Positions 38,571-47,084 of a DNA stretch of 64,000 bases are shown one piece after another; the first letter of the stretch is position 1; the number at the start of each line of letters is the position of its first letter. The translations under genes were made by a program, and so were the position numbers. A model generated the notes under the pieces. That model was given only the letters and a program-made list of their open reading frames with translations. It was not told the origin of the DNA and did not search any database. Source of the stretch: Pelagibius sp. Alg239-R121 (lineage in GTDB: Bacteria > Pseudomonadota > Alphaproteobacteria > Kiloniellales > Kiloniellaceae); NCBI RefSeq assembly GCF_947331435.1, contig NZ_CAMZOF010000006.1, positions 496,001 through 560,000 of the forward strand, written 5' to 3'.

Positions 38571-39977
38571 TTATTCGGTTCCGGGAGCACTCAAGCCGAA
38601 CCATTTATCCCGAACCGACCTATAATCGGCCTCAACATCGTAAACTTCGACCGGCAATCCGATGAAGCCGGCATTAAGCCGCCCGATCGCCGACAGCACC
38701 TGATATCCGGCAACAACTTCGTCCCTCTGAGCGCCGACCAGACTGACCTGGGAGTTCAGAAGCTCCTGTTCAGCATCAAGAATGTCCAGGATGGTCCGGG
38801 CGCCAACCTCGTTTTCCTGGCGTACGCCCTCAAGCGCAATTTCGGCCGAGGCAACGGCGGATTCGAAGGACCTGATCTGGGCTTGCGCCGTCATCAGAGC
38901 TTCCCAGGCCGACACTGCGACCTGTTCCGCACGACGGCGTTGTTCCTCGATCTGGACACGCCGCTGACTGGAGATCTGTTTGGCTGCACGCACCCGGCTC
39001 GAAACGCTGCCCTGCTGATAGATCGGGATCGAAACCTGAGCAATCAGGGACGCGGAATCCGTTTCCGTATCCGAACTGCTGACTTCATCCTGATGTGACA
39101 GGGAACCAACCAGGCTTACTTCTGGATATAGTTCACCGGTCACCTGACGCACGTTCTTCTGGGCGGCCAACTCGGTATAGACCGCTGAAGTGACATCCGG
39201 GTTGTTTTTCGTCGCCTGGGCAACAATCTCGTCCTGCGCCGTTGGCAAGTCTCCAGGCACAGGAGGTGCCGGCAACGTTCCGGGGAAAGATCCGATGACT
39301 TCTTGGTACACAGCTCGGCTCGACGTCAGATTACCCTCGGCGGCAATACGATCGGAAACCGCGGTCGCGTGGCGCGTTTCGGCCTGGGCGACGTCAGTAC
39401 GAGTCACTTCCCCGACTTCGAAGCGGTCTTCAGTCGCCTCAAGCTGCTGTGCAAGAACACCCTCGTTGCTGATATTCAGCTGCAACACTGCCTGATCGCG
39501 CCAGACATCCGTGTAGCTCGTGGCAGCGCTCAGCAAAACGCTTTGCTCGGTCGAGCGCAGGCTTTCGCGCTGCGCTTTAACTTCGTTTTCGGCCCGTTCC
39601 GTGCCTGCAATCGTGCGTCCGCCACGATAGAGCGGCTGTGTGACGTCGATGTTGGCGGTGAAAGGCGTGAGGGAATCTTCGCTGTCCGTTCCGTCTGAAT
39701 CCACTTCCGAGCGGCGTTTTCCCAGCGATGACCCCGCAGTGACGTTCGGGCGCCAATTGGAAAGCTCCTGCGGCACATTCTCGTTGACCGATCGCAATTC
39801 CGCGCGGGCGGCCCGCAGAGTGGGGTTTGAATCGTAGGCTTGCGACAATGCTTCAGGAAGCGTTTGCGCCTCAGCCGTCGACACCGCAAATACCTGCGAC
39901 ATCATAAGAGCGGCCGCCGTTAGGACGCTCAAGCCTCGCAGAGTTCCGGTGCTTTGTCGGACCGATTTCAATTTCAC
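38571..39977 (-). CDS. tolC: TolC family outer-membrane channel protein
   Basis: The product forms the outer-membrane tunnel for type I secretion and RND efflux. The 468-residue protein has a signal peptide ending near AVSTAEAQT, then two repeats of the outer membrane efflux protein domain: ALSQAYDSNPTLRAARAELRSVNENV at the start and the second domain from about residue 250. Start is GTG at 39977. No inner-membrane pump genes are adjacent, so it is probably the general TolC of the cell. Confidence 0.92.
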   Translation of the reverse strand: MKLKSVRQSTGTLRGLSVLTAAALMMSQVFAVSTAEAQTLPEALSQAYDSNPTLRAARAELRSVNENVPQELSNWRPNVTAGSSLGKRRSEVDSDGTDSEDSLTPFTANIDVTQPLYRGGRTIAGTERAENEVKAQRESLRSTEQSVLLSAATSYTDVWRDQAVLQLNISNEGVLAQQLEATEDRFEVGEVTRTDVAQAETRHATAVSDRIAAEGNLTSSRAVYQEVIGSFPGTLPAPPVPGDLPTAQDEIVAQATKNNPDVTSAVYTELAAQKNVRQVTGELYPEVSLVGSLSHQDEVSSSDTETDSASLIAQVSIPIYQQGSVSSRVRAAKQISSQRRVQIEEQRRRAEQVAVSAWEALMTAQAQIRSFESAVASAEIALEGVRQENEVGARTILDILDAEQELLNSQVSLVGAQRDEVVAGYQVLSAIGRLNAGFIGLPVEVYDVEADYRSVRDKWFGLSAPGTE

Positions 39978-40049
39978 TTTGCCGCTCCCAATAAGCTTTT
40001 ACGATGCAGGTCCGGCACAGCGTCCGGACGCGGGAAGTCTACCGGTTGA

Positions 40050-40706
40050 TTAAAACACAAATCCACTTACGCGTTCGAATCCGTTAAGAACAGGAGTCGA
40101 GGCATCAAACAACCGCCGTTGTGAGATAGTTTCGCCGTTACGCAGCATCAAGGTCGCCCGGCCTAAACCGGTCTCGTCCTGAATGACCGCAACAAGCCGT
40201 CCGCCGTCCGCAAGCTGCGCGGCCACGGCCTCGGGAACCTCGCCAATCGAACCGCTGAAGAGGATGACATCATAAGGTGCCTGTTTGGCATAGCCCTGAG
40301 TCATATCACCTGAAACAGCGACTGCGTTATCGATGCCCATCCCGTTCAAGGTTTCGTTCGCGGTCGCCACCAGTTCCTGGTCGCTGTCCAGCCCCACCAC
40401 TGTTGCGGCGATCTGGGCGAGGATGGCAGTGCCGTAGCCCAGTGCAGAACCGATCTCCAGAACCATATCGTTGGTTCCAGGAGCAGCGGCCTGTATCAGG
40501 CGCGCGAGAATCATCGGCTCCATAACATGGCGTCCGCCGCCAATCGCGAGATCTTCGTCCACATAGGCGACACCGCGAAGCGTGTCCGGCAGAAACGCTT
40601 CGCGCGGGATCGACTCGAAGCCGGCAATCACCTGTTGATCGGTGACCTTGTTGGTTCGGAGTTGGCTTTCCACCATATTCGCGCGGGCTGCAGTGAAATC
40701 GATCAT
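40050..40706 (-). CDS. Protein-L-isoaspartate methyltransferase family protein, divergent
   Basis: The 218-residue protein has the PIMT fold with the SAM motif MVLEIGSALGYGTAIL. The substrate motif that reads GQTLSQP in the pcm of this same window is GRHVMEP here, so the conserved Ser is Met. It may have lost isoaspartyl methyltransferase activity or changed substrate. The ATG at 40706 (MIDFTAARANMVESQLRTNKV) gives the standard family start. Its place upstream of tolC is common in alphaproteobacteria. Confidence 0.85.
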   Translation of the reverse strand: MIDFTAARANMVESQLRTNKVTDQQVIAGFESIPREAFLPDTLRGVAYVDEDLAIGGGRHVMEPMILARLIQAAAPGTNDMVLEIGSALGYGTAILAQIAATVVGLDSDQELVATANETLNGMGIDNAVAVSGDMTQGYAKQAPYDVILFSGSIGEVPEAVAAQLADGGRLVAVIQDETGLGRATLMLRNGETISQRRLFDASTPVLNGFERVSGFVF

Positions 40707-41104
40707 TTCTGTCTCGTCATTTCCTAGAGCGTTGTGCGTCAAAATCCGACGCCGCAAAGAGGCTCTAAATATATAAACCAGAGCAAACTATCGATACCTA
40801 TTCGATGCTGAACAGGTACCGTTTGCTCTCGAATTCGTTCGATCCTGTTTGACACAATAAAATGCCGGTATCGCCTTCCAACATTACAAATGAGAGCCCG
40901 ATACAGATTTTACCTCGAACCAAAGTAAACAATCAGGTTCTAGCCATAGAGGCAAGAAGCCGCGAATCCCTATACGCAACCCTCTGCGACGTTATATGAC
41001 GACGATCGGACGAAGACAATCGCTCAGACAGCATCCAGAGGTTACGAAACGACCGTAACGGCTAGGATTTATGCCAGAGAAATCCCGTATACGCGTGATG
41101 AAGC
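40707..41104. other. Non-coding gap between PIMT-like gene and xoxG/J-like gene
   Basis: No gene is supported in this 398-bp gap. It contains an inverted repeat, GAGCAAAC (40781-40788) and GTTTGCTC (40821-40828), with a 32-bp loop. The promoter of the PIMT-like and tolC genes should lie here. No clear terminator for the xox-like operon is visible. Confidence 0.5.
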
Positions 41105-42352
41105 TTATCGCGCAATTCGCCGCTCAGCGACGATATCAGAGAGGGTCAGCGCAGGCCGAATGAAGGGGGGACTTGGCGAAGCAACATGTGTCCGGCTGTT
41201 CTGCGTCGCAAGATCAATGGATCCGTCATCCAGCAAGGTCGAGAGCGCATTGTCGACACGCGTTAGCAGTTCACTGTTCCGGGCAAGCATGGCAACGCCG
41301 ATATTGAAGGAAATCGGATGGCGGTAGGTGCTGAGCCGGAGGCTCGTGATCGGATTCTGGCGGCGATGAAAATCATAGGCAGGAAGGGAGATCAAAGCGG
41401 CGTCGAATAAACCGTTCTCCATTTTCCACAGGAAGCCAGGGCCCGGCGGATAAGTCACTGCGGATGCCACAACAGGTCGTGGGGCCTGCTTGACCGTGAG
41501 AACGCCTGCGAGCGTTCCCTGTTCGATCCCCACTTTCAGGCCCTGCAGGTCATTCAGCTGGTTTATTTCCTTTTCGCCATGTTTGGCCGCCAGAACAACG
41601 CCCATTTCAATCCGGCCATAGGGACGAGAAGCCGAAATCGCCTGCAAGTCCACCTGATGCCCGGATGGCAGGTTTTTAGGCCTGTCGTGCCAACGCGGTA
41701 ACGCCGCCCTGGCGGATGGGGGATCTCCGAGAGCATTTTCATAGAGTGCGTAGCCGGGCGCGATGTCGCAGAGGCCATGGGCAAGGAGGGCATAGACATC
41801 CCGGACCGGATCGCTCTCCTCCTCGAGTTCACCTTCATACCACGTGGTCTCAAGCGACAGCCCGAGCTTGTCGGCCAAAAGGCGCGAGACGTCGTAATCG
41901 AAGCCTGTCCCGCCCTTGTGCCGTGCGCCTGACATGATCCCGCCATTTCGGGGGAGACAGACGGTCAGGGTGTCACTCACTATCAGTTCAGACGCCGTGG
42001 ATGTCTGCGGGGTCTCCAAGCGTGATTGCTTACCGGCCGGCGCAAGCTTTGTGCCGTTTTGCGTGATGACGTAATACCAGACCGCCTCGAGTTCTTCCGG
42101 ATAGAGAATGTCACCCCAGGCCGGCATGTCGCCCCTGCCCTTCATGACAGATTCGACGAAACGTTCCTTCTGATCGCCGGGAAACTTCCTGAGATCGTAT
42201 GAGCCGGTTCCCGGATTGACCATGTTGAGTCCATGGCAATGGGAACAGAACTGTTTATAGACCGACGCGCCTTTCTTGGCCGCCTCATCCGCGAAGGCAG
42301 CTGGCGATAAGAATATCGCCAGCCAGGCAAGAAACGGAACCGCAGCCTTCAT
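41105..42352 (-). CDS. Cytochrome c fused to a XoxJ/MxaJ-like periplasmic binding protein
   Basis: The 415-residue product has a signal peptide (cleavage near AFADEA) and a class I cytochrome c domain at about residues 25-100, with haem motif CSHCH (Cys36, Cys39, His40) and a likely axial Met76 in GDMPAWG. From about residue 126 it continues into a substrate-binding-protein domain of the type encoded beside PQQ methanol dehydrogenases (XoxJ/MxaJ), ending near residue 405. In known xox loci the cytochrome (XoxG) and XoxJ are separate proteins. The gene begins 6 bp after the dehydrogenase stop. It probably accepts electrons from that enzyme and helps its activation. Confidence 0.85.
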   Translation of the reverse strand: MKAAVPFLAWLAIFLSPAAFADEAAKKGASVYKQFCSHCHGLNMVNPGTGSYDLRKFPGDQKERFVESVMKGRGDMPAWGDILYPEELEAVWYYVITQNGTKLAPAGKQSRLETPQTSTASELIVSDTLTVCLPRNGGIMSGARHKGGTGFDYDVSRLLADKLGLSLETTWYEGELEEESDPVRDVYALLAHGLCDIAPGYALYENALGDPPSARAALPRWHDRPKNLPSGHQVDLQAISASRPYGRIEMGVVLAAKHGEKEINQLNDLQGLKVGIEQGTLAGVLTVKQAPRPVVASAVTYPPGPGFLWKMENGLFDAALISLPAYDFHRRQNPITSLRLSTYRHPISFNIGVAMLARNSELLTRVDNALSTLLDDGSIDLATQNSRTHVASPSPPFIRPALTLSDIVAERRIAR

Positions 42353-42358
42353 AGGTGC

Positions 42359-44035
42359 TCAATTCCCACCGAGTGCGAAGGTCCATACGGCACCGCCCGG
42401 AGGGAACTGGGCCAGGCGTTCGTCGCCGGAAAAGAGTACATAAACCGCGCCGCCGCCGTTCAGGACTGTGACGTACTGCTTGCCGTCCATCTCCCAGGTG
42501 ACAGGTTGACCGACGACTCCCGAGCCGGTCTGGAACTCCCAGAGCTTCTCTCCGCTTTCAGCGTTAAACACTTCGAATTCCCCGGACTGAGCACCGGTGA
42601 AGACAAGGCCGCCGTCAGTGGAGAGAACACCGGCAAATCTTGGGATTGCGGAACCGGCCGTCCACTTGGATTTTCCCGTCATCGGGTCGATCGCGCGCAG
42701 ATGACCGCGGTCTCCCTCCGGCCAGGACCAACTGAACTCAGCACCGAAGTAAAACACGCCGGCCCGGTATTGAGGCTCGACGGCCTTGTAGTTCATACCG
42801 ATATTCAGGGTATTTGCGTAAGCCAGACCCGTCGTCGGGTTGAAGGACATCGGCGACCAGTTCTTGCCGCCGAAGGCTGAAGGCCAAAACTCCACCTGCT
42901 CGCCGCTGCGCGCCTTCGCTGCCGTTTCCGTCTGGTTTGGTTTACCCGTGGTCAGATCAACGCTGGTCGCCCAATCGACCCGGTCCACGAAGTGGTTCGC
43001 CGCAATGAGATCGCCTTTCTCCCGGTCGAGCACATAGAAGAAACCATTGCGATTGGCCTGCATCACGACTTTTCGTCCGTCGATTTCGGTCAGGACCAGT
43101 TCATTCGTGCCGTCGTAGTCGAAGGGATCGTTCGGTGTGAACTGATAATGCCACTTTATGCTTCCAGACTTGGGATCCAGTGCCAGCATCGAACCGGTGT
43201 AGAGATTGTCACCCTGCCGGACACCCGCGTTCCATGGTCCAGCGTTTCCGACCCCCCAATAGACGGTGTTCAGTTCCGGATCGTAGGTCCCGGTCAGCCA
43301 AGCCGGCCCGCCGCCATTTTTCCAGGCATCGCCTTCCGGCCAGGTTTCGCCGCCCGGCATGCCGGGCTCGGGAATGGTGTAAGTCCGCCACAAGCGCTCG
43401 CCATTCTCAGGATTATACCCTTCGATATAGCCGCGGATGCCGTATTCGCCGCCGGAGATGCCAACGATCAACACGCCGTCCGCGATGAGCGGTGCGACAG
43501 TCATGGAATAACCGGTGCGGAAGTCGATGGACTGAGTCTTCCAGACCTCTTCACCGGTCTTCGCGTCCAGCGCCACCACATGGGCGTCGAGCGTGGTACG
43601 GAAGATTTTGCCGTTTAGGATGGCGGCACCACGGTTCACGATACCGCAACAGGCGACCCGGGGTGTTTCCGCCGGGTATTCCAGCATCGTTTTCCATAGC
43701 TGCCGGCCGGACTTTGCATCCAAGGCGACGGTCGCTTCATGGGTTGTAACGTACATCACGCCTTCATGAATGAGCGGATGGCTTTCCTGCCCCCGGTCGC
43801 TCACCAGCGAATAGCTCCAGATCGGTACAAGCTTGCCGACGGTTTCGGTATTGATTTGATCGAGCGGACTGTGCCGGTTCTGATCGTAACCCATGCCGTA
43901 GGTCAGGATATTGCCGGGCGTGGTCTTGTCCGCCGCGAGGTCATCAAGTGTCTGCGCAGCAGCGCCCTGAGCGATAAGCGCTGCGGCGGCAGCGCCTATT
44001 ATGCCGGTCGCAGTTTTCCCCCATCCGGATTTCAT
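42359..44035 (-). CDS. PQQ-dependent alcohol dehydrogenase with lanthanide-type active site (XoxF-like)
   Basis: A periplasmic quinoprotein with signal peptide (cleavage near GAAAQT) and the eight-bladed propeller of alcohol/methanol dehydrogenases. The vicinal Cys129-Cys130 pair is present (RVACCGIV). Metal and PQQ ligands appear as Glu197 (SGGEYGIRGY), Asn264 (GNAGPWN) and Asp306 (PFDYDG). Asp308, two residues after Asp306, is the extra acidic residue found in lanthanide-dependent enzymes; calcium-dependent MxaF has Ala there. At 558 residues it is slightly short for the family. The substrate could be methanol or another alcohol. No pqq biosynthesis gene is visible in the window. Confidence 0.88.
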   Translation of the reverse strand: MKSGWGKTATGIIGAAAAALIAQGAAAQTLDDLAADKTTPGNILTYGMGYDQNRHSPLDQINTETVGKLVPIWSYSLVSDRGQESHPLIHEGVMYVTTHEATVALDAKSGRQLWKTMLEYPAETPRVACCGIVNRGAAILNGKIFRTTLDAHVVALDAKTGEEVWKTQSIDFRTGYSMTVAPLIADGVLIVGISGGEYGIRGYIEGYNPENGERLWRTYTIPEPGMPGGETWPEGDAWKNGGGPAWLTGTYDPELNTVYWGVGNAGPWNAGVRQGDNLYTGSMLALDPKSGSIKWHYQFTPNDPFDYDGTNELVLTEIDGRKVVMQANRNGFFYVLDREKGDLIAANHFVDRVDWATSVDLTTGKPNQTETAAKARSGEQVEFWPSAFGGKNWSPMSFNPTTGLAYANTLNIGMNYKAVEPQYRAGVFYFGAEFSWSWPEGDRGHLRAIDPMTGKSKWTAGSAIPRFAGVLSTDGGLVFTGAQSGEFEVFNAESGEKLWEFQTGSGVVGQPVTWEMDGKQYVTVLNGGGAVYVLFSGDERLAQFPPGGAVWTFALGGN

Positions 44036-44233
44036 AGCTTGGTCCTCCCAACTCTTATTTTTTCTTTTTGGTATCTGGGACCTGTCGGCTTGGCCAGGTC
44101 CCGCTAGGATCGATCTTCTGATTTCACACGTTTTCCAAGGAAACAGACGAAGGCTATCATATCGAAATCACGTCGCGGCACAATCAAGCGAACGTACTAT
44201 CCGGTGAGCTCTGCAATCCCGACTGGCAACGAG

Positions 44234-44803
44234 TCAGCGGCCCTGATTGTGATAATCGGGGTTTGGAACCATACCGACAGCGCTTGCCAAGCGGTTCGAC
44301 ATATTGAAGAAAGAGGCGATTGCTGCGACATCCCAGATGTCTGGATCGCTTAGACCGGCATTGCGTAGATGCTGCCGGTCGGCCTCTTCAATCGCACCAC
44401 TCGAGAGGGTCATCTTAAGAGAAAAGTCCAATATTGCGCGCTCACGAGGCGTCAGATCGGCCATGCGGTAATTCATCACCAAAGCCTCACCCAATTCTGG
44501 CTTGTCTGAGAGCACCCGCACAGCCGCGCCATGAGCGACCTGGCAATACCAGCAGCTATTTTGGGCCGAGATAACGACGGCAATCATCTCTCGTTCAAGT
44601 TTCGAAAGATTCGAGGGGCCAAGCATCAGATCATTATACATCTGCCCGAATGCAGCCAGCTTTGCCGGGTTAAAGGCGTAGGCGACGAGCACATTGGGAA
44701 CCAGCCCAAGCTTTTCCTGGCATTTTTCAAACAGCTCCGACACTTCTTCGGGCAAGGGATCAGGCAAGGGCAGGTCGAGTGCCGTCGTTTTGGGGTGCTC
44801 CAT
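44234..44803 (-). CDS. AhpD/CMD-family peroxidase-related protein
   Basis: A 189-residue helical protein of the carboxymuconolactone decarboxylase/AhpD superfamily. The redox motif is SCWYCQVAHGAAVR (CxxC plus His), as in alkylhydroperoxidase-like proteins. The DPDIWDVAAIASFFNMSNRLA segment matches the uncharacterised peroxidase-related subfamily. It lies about 200 bp upstream of the xoxF-like gene on the same strand and could be co-regulated, but the spacing suggests its own transcript. Confidence 0.85.
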   Translation of the reverse strand: MEHPKTTALDLPLPDPLPEEVSELFEKCQEKLGLVPNVLVAYAFNPAKLAAFGQMYNDLMLGPSNLSKLEREMIAVVISAQNSCWYCQVAHGAAVRVLSDKPELGEALVMNYRMADLTPRERAILDFSLKMTLSSGAIEEADRQHLRNAGLSDPDIWDVAAIASFFNMSNRLASAVGMVPNPDYHNQGR

Positions 44804-45026
44804 CGTTTACCTCTGCTCCTGAACGAATAACCCTGTGTTCGCCGGTAAGTCTTGGCGGGCTGACTGCGTTATGTACAGGAAATTGGCCCGCTTTGTCTCA
44901 AACCTTCCTGCGGTCTCAAGACACGGGTGATTTTCGTGCCCTGCCCCTAACTTGACCGCTTGACCGCCATTATCGGTCTCTTTATACCTCCCGTCTCGGT
45001 CGGCACGCGCCTGTGTTGGCTGCTAA

Positions 45027-45100
45027 GGCCCGGTAGCAGAGTGGTTATGCAGAGGATTGCAAATCCTTTTACGTCGGTTCGATTCCGGCCCGGGCCTCCA
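45027..45100 (+). tRNA. tRNA-Cys (GCA)
   Basis: A 74-base cloverleaf with the acceptor stem GGCCCGG/CCGGGCC, anticodon GCA in GATTGCAAATC, T-arm GGTTCGATTCC and encoded CCA. The discriminator base is U73, an identity element of cysteine tRNAs. Confidence 0.97.
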
Positions 45101-45344
45101 TTCCCTTCTCAGCGCATTTGTCCGGTAGTCACCTCAAGCCTTTAAGGCTTGTTTCGACGCGTCTCGCCGCTCACCCCATTCGAAATTTTACACGGCTCCA
45201 CGCTAACGTGATCGCTCGATAGGGGTTGCACGCGGCCAGTGGCTATCGCAAAGCGCACTTCTTCGTTAAGCTCTTGCTAACCATGCGGCTGCCAAGATCG
45301 CTTGGTGACACAGCTTTTGTCGAAAACAATTACGGATTCCCGGG

Positions 45345-45527
45345 ATGTTGAGAGAAAGCATATTAGTCTGTCTGCCCGAACGGCTTCATCCCGTAAGCCG
45401 GATTTATCTCGACAACTGGCTGACAGGCGACCTTTCGACGGCCGAATTCCTACGCTGGTTCCACATGCCGAACTCCGATTACATTTCCGTCGCCAAGTGT
45501 ATTCTAACGGTCGCCTCAGGCGCTTGA
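45345..45527 (+). CDS. Possible small protein of unknown function
   Basis: A 60-residue frame between tRNA-Cys and tRNA-Asn, with no recognised family. The composition is protein-like and lacks the Ser/Arg bias of antisense frames. There is no clear ribosome site, so it may not be expressed. The rest of the 600-bp gap between the two tRNA genes (45101-45702) holds nothing else that I can support. Confidence 0.35.
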   Translation: MLRESILVCLPERLHPVSRIYLDNWLTGDLSTAEFLRWFHMPNSDYISVAKCILTVASGA

Positions 45528-45702
45528 GAAGGCCGTTCCGAATGACCTGTCAGGTCGGGAATTATGTCGCATCAATCTTGCGGTCATAAAAATCAGAAAA
45601 AAGGCTCCAAATGATTTGCAGCCCTCTGATGGGTTTGATATAACCCCGCCGCTCCCACATGGAGCCACGTTGGTCTTTCGGTGCCACACCGGAGTCCTTT
45701 GT

Positions 45703-45778
45703 TCCGCGGTAGCTCAGTTGGTAGAGCAGGTGGCTGTTAACCACCTTGTCGCAGGTTCGAGTCCTGCCCGCGGAGCCA
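45703..45778 (+). tRNA. tRNA-Asn (GUU)
   Basis: A 76-base cloverleaf with acceptor stem TCCGCGG/CCGCGGA, D-arm AGCTCAGTTGGTAGAGC, anticodon GTT in CTGTTAACC, T-arm AGGTTCGAGTCCT, discriminator G and encoded CCA. The DNA just after it changes from core genes to phage-like genes, so it is a likely integration site. Confidence 0.97.
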
Positions 45779-45825
45779 AATTTTTCAATAACTTAGCCGA
45801 ATCTTGCACCTCCCGTCCCTGCGGC

Positions 45826-45845
45826 GAGTACCCATTGAGTACCCA
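45826..45845 (+). repeat. Short direct repeats next to tRNA-Asn
   Basis: GAGTACCCA occurs at 45826-45834 and again at 45837-45845, an 11-bp period close to one helical turn, about 50 bp beyond the tRNA-Asn 3' end. Such repeats at a tRNA junction resemble integrase arm-type sites. They could equally be a chance duplication in a decayed gene. Confidence 0.45.
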
Positions 45846-45930
45846 CAAGCAGAAATTTCCAGGCCATTTTTCCGGAATATCGCGGGATCAGGCGGGACAA
45901 ACCGGGATGCTCTCCATTTCCTTCCCCTTA

Positions 45931-46048
45931 TGCAGTTAGTGCAGATAGTGCAGATAGCTTTTCAGCACCACAAGAACCGCAGTATTCTGCCGTTTAAAGT
46001 GCAGACCTAACTGCAATGCAGAAATTGCAGTTAGCTGCAGTTAGGTCT
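45931..46048. repeat. Iteron cluster, consensus TGCAGWTAG
   Basis: Three 9-mers lie in perfect tandem (TGCAGTTAG 45931-45939, TGCAGATAG 45940-45948 and 45949-45957). Two more follow in the same orientation (46026-46034 and 46036-46044) and one in reverse (46007-46015). A perfect 13-bp inverted repeat, AGACCTAACTGCA at 46003-46015 and TGCAGTTAGGTCT at 46036-46048, spans the last copies. Confidence 0.75.
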
Positions 46049-46503
46049 CCGGCCTCGCGTTGGCGCGCGTGTGGCCGCTGGGTGAAATGATCAAAACCCA
46101 GAAGGAGACGGTGGGGCTGAATACTGGCTCGCTTCTCCGTGGTGCCAACGAGGAACCACGGGACGAACGCCCCACGCTCGCTGAAGCTGGTATTGATAAG
46201 AAGCTGTCCAGCCTCGACAACAGCGGCGATCTTCTCAACCGTGCGGCCGGAAACGCCAGCAAAGGCGCCTATTTTGTCGCGCGTTTTGCCATCGGCGGAA
46301 GGTGTGGAAAGTTTCCCTACCTTGCCGCCCTCGCTCATCCGTTCTTTCGCCGCCTCTTTCTCCTTCGGCAGCATTGCCCGCCGGATCGCATCAACCTCGC
46401 TCGGCAGGAAGTCCTTGCGGATGGCGTTCTCTGCAAACTCGCCTTTTACGATGTCGTCCAGCGGCGCGATCGTGACAGGGATGATTAACCTGCTATTCGC
46501 CTG
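45994..46503 (-). pseudogene. Remnant of a ParB-like nuclease-domain gene
   Basis: Read on the minus strand from a stop near 46506, the frame gives PVTIAPLDDIVKGEFAENAI followed by a helical segment with LPKEKEAAKERMSEGGKVGK and TRDKIGAFAGVSGRTVEKIA. These are the middle and HTH parts of ParB/Srx-type nuclease-domain proteins found in alphaproteobacterial phages and islands. The N-terminal ParB domain is missing and a stop codon precedes the fragment. After about 46207 the frame changes to sequence unlike the family. An ATG at 46374 could start a short product, but decay is the simpler reading. Confidence 0.6.
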
Positions 46504-46572
46504 CTAGAACAGGTCACCTCACAGCATCGCCTTTAAGGACCCGCAAAACTCCTTTTTACGGAGTCCGAAAAC

Positions 46573-47055
46573 TCAGCCCCTCAGCGTTCGCTTAACATCA
46601 GCCAGTGTCTTACCAAGCTGCGCAGCTATGGCGGCATGAAGGCGATCAAAGCGGCGGCTCTCCTGACATGACCGGTAGGTGAGGTTATGAGCCTTACGAC
46701 TGGCGAACCGTGGCGGGCTCCCCGCGAAGTGAAGCTTACCGACACGCTCGAATGTGACCGGACAGATGAACCACCAGCGCTTGCCGCCGCTGGCCAAGGT
46801 TGTCTGTATGAGCTGGACCTCTTGGACCATGGGCTTGCCTCGACACGAGAAGTCCAGGCGGATGTGTGGATAGCCAGCGCTGTAGACCATCGCACTATAG
46901 CTGATACTGGATCCGCTCGGCCAGGAGAGGCTGCCCGCCGTGTGCGAATCCTTGCCTAAGACGCCAAGTCGCTTCAGATCGAATATCGATAGCGTGAGCG
47001 TATCTTCCACCGCAGTCTTCGGGCATCTGGTCGGCCCGCTGCCATATCCGCCCAT
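46573..47055 (-). CDS. Uncharacterised protein with N-terminal GGYGSG and degenerate zinc ribbon (paralogue 1)
   Basis: A 160-residue protein beginning MGGYGSGPTRCPKTAVEDTL. The second half has RWWFICP followed by FASRKAHNLTYRSCQES. In the better-known relatives this half is a zinc ribbon with paired Cys residues (CPxC and FACRxC). Here all but the first Cys of the pattern are replaced, so zinc binding is probably lost. It is clearly paralogous to 47847-48359, with the RWWFICP and FASRKAHNLTYRSCQ blocks shared. It is the last gene of the minus-strand cassette. Function unknown. Confidence 0.65.
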   Translation of the reverse strand: MGGYGSGPTRCPKTAVEDTLTLSIFDLKRLGVLGKDSHTAGSLSWPSGSSISYSAMVYSAGYPHIRLDFSCRGKPMVQEVQLIQTTLASGGKRWWFICPVTFERVGKLHFAGSPPRFASRKAHNLTYRSCQESRRFDRLHAAIAAQLGKTLADVKRTLRG

Positions 47056-47084
47056 TTCCAGATTTCCTAAATCATTAAGAAAAG

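Noticed and set aside
45616-45939. Plus-strand frame of 107 codons running through tRNA-Asn
   Set aside because: It reads through the tRNA gene, so it cannot be a real protein-coding gene.
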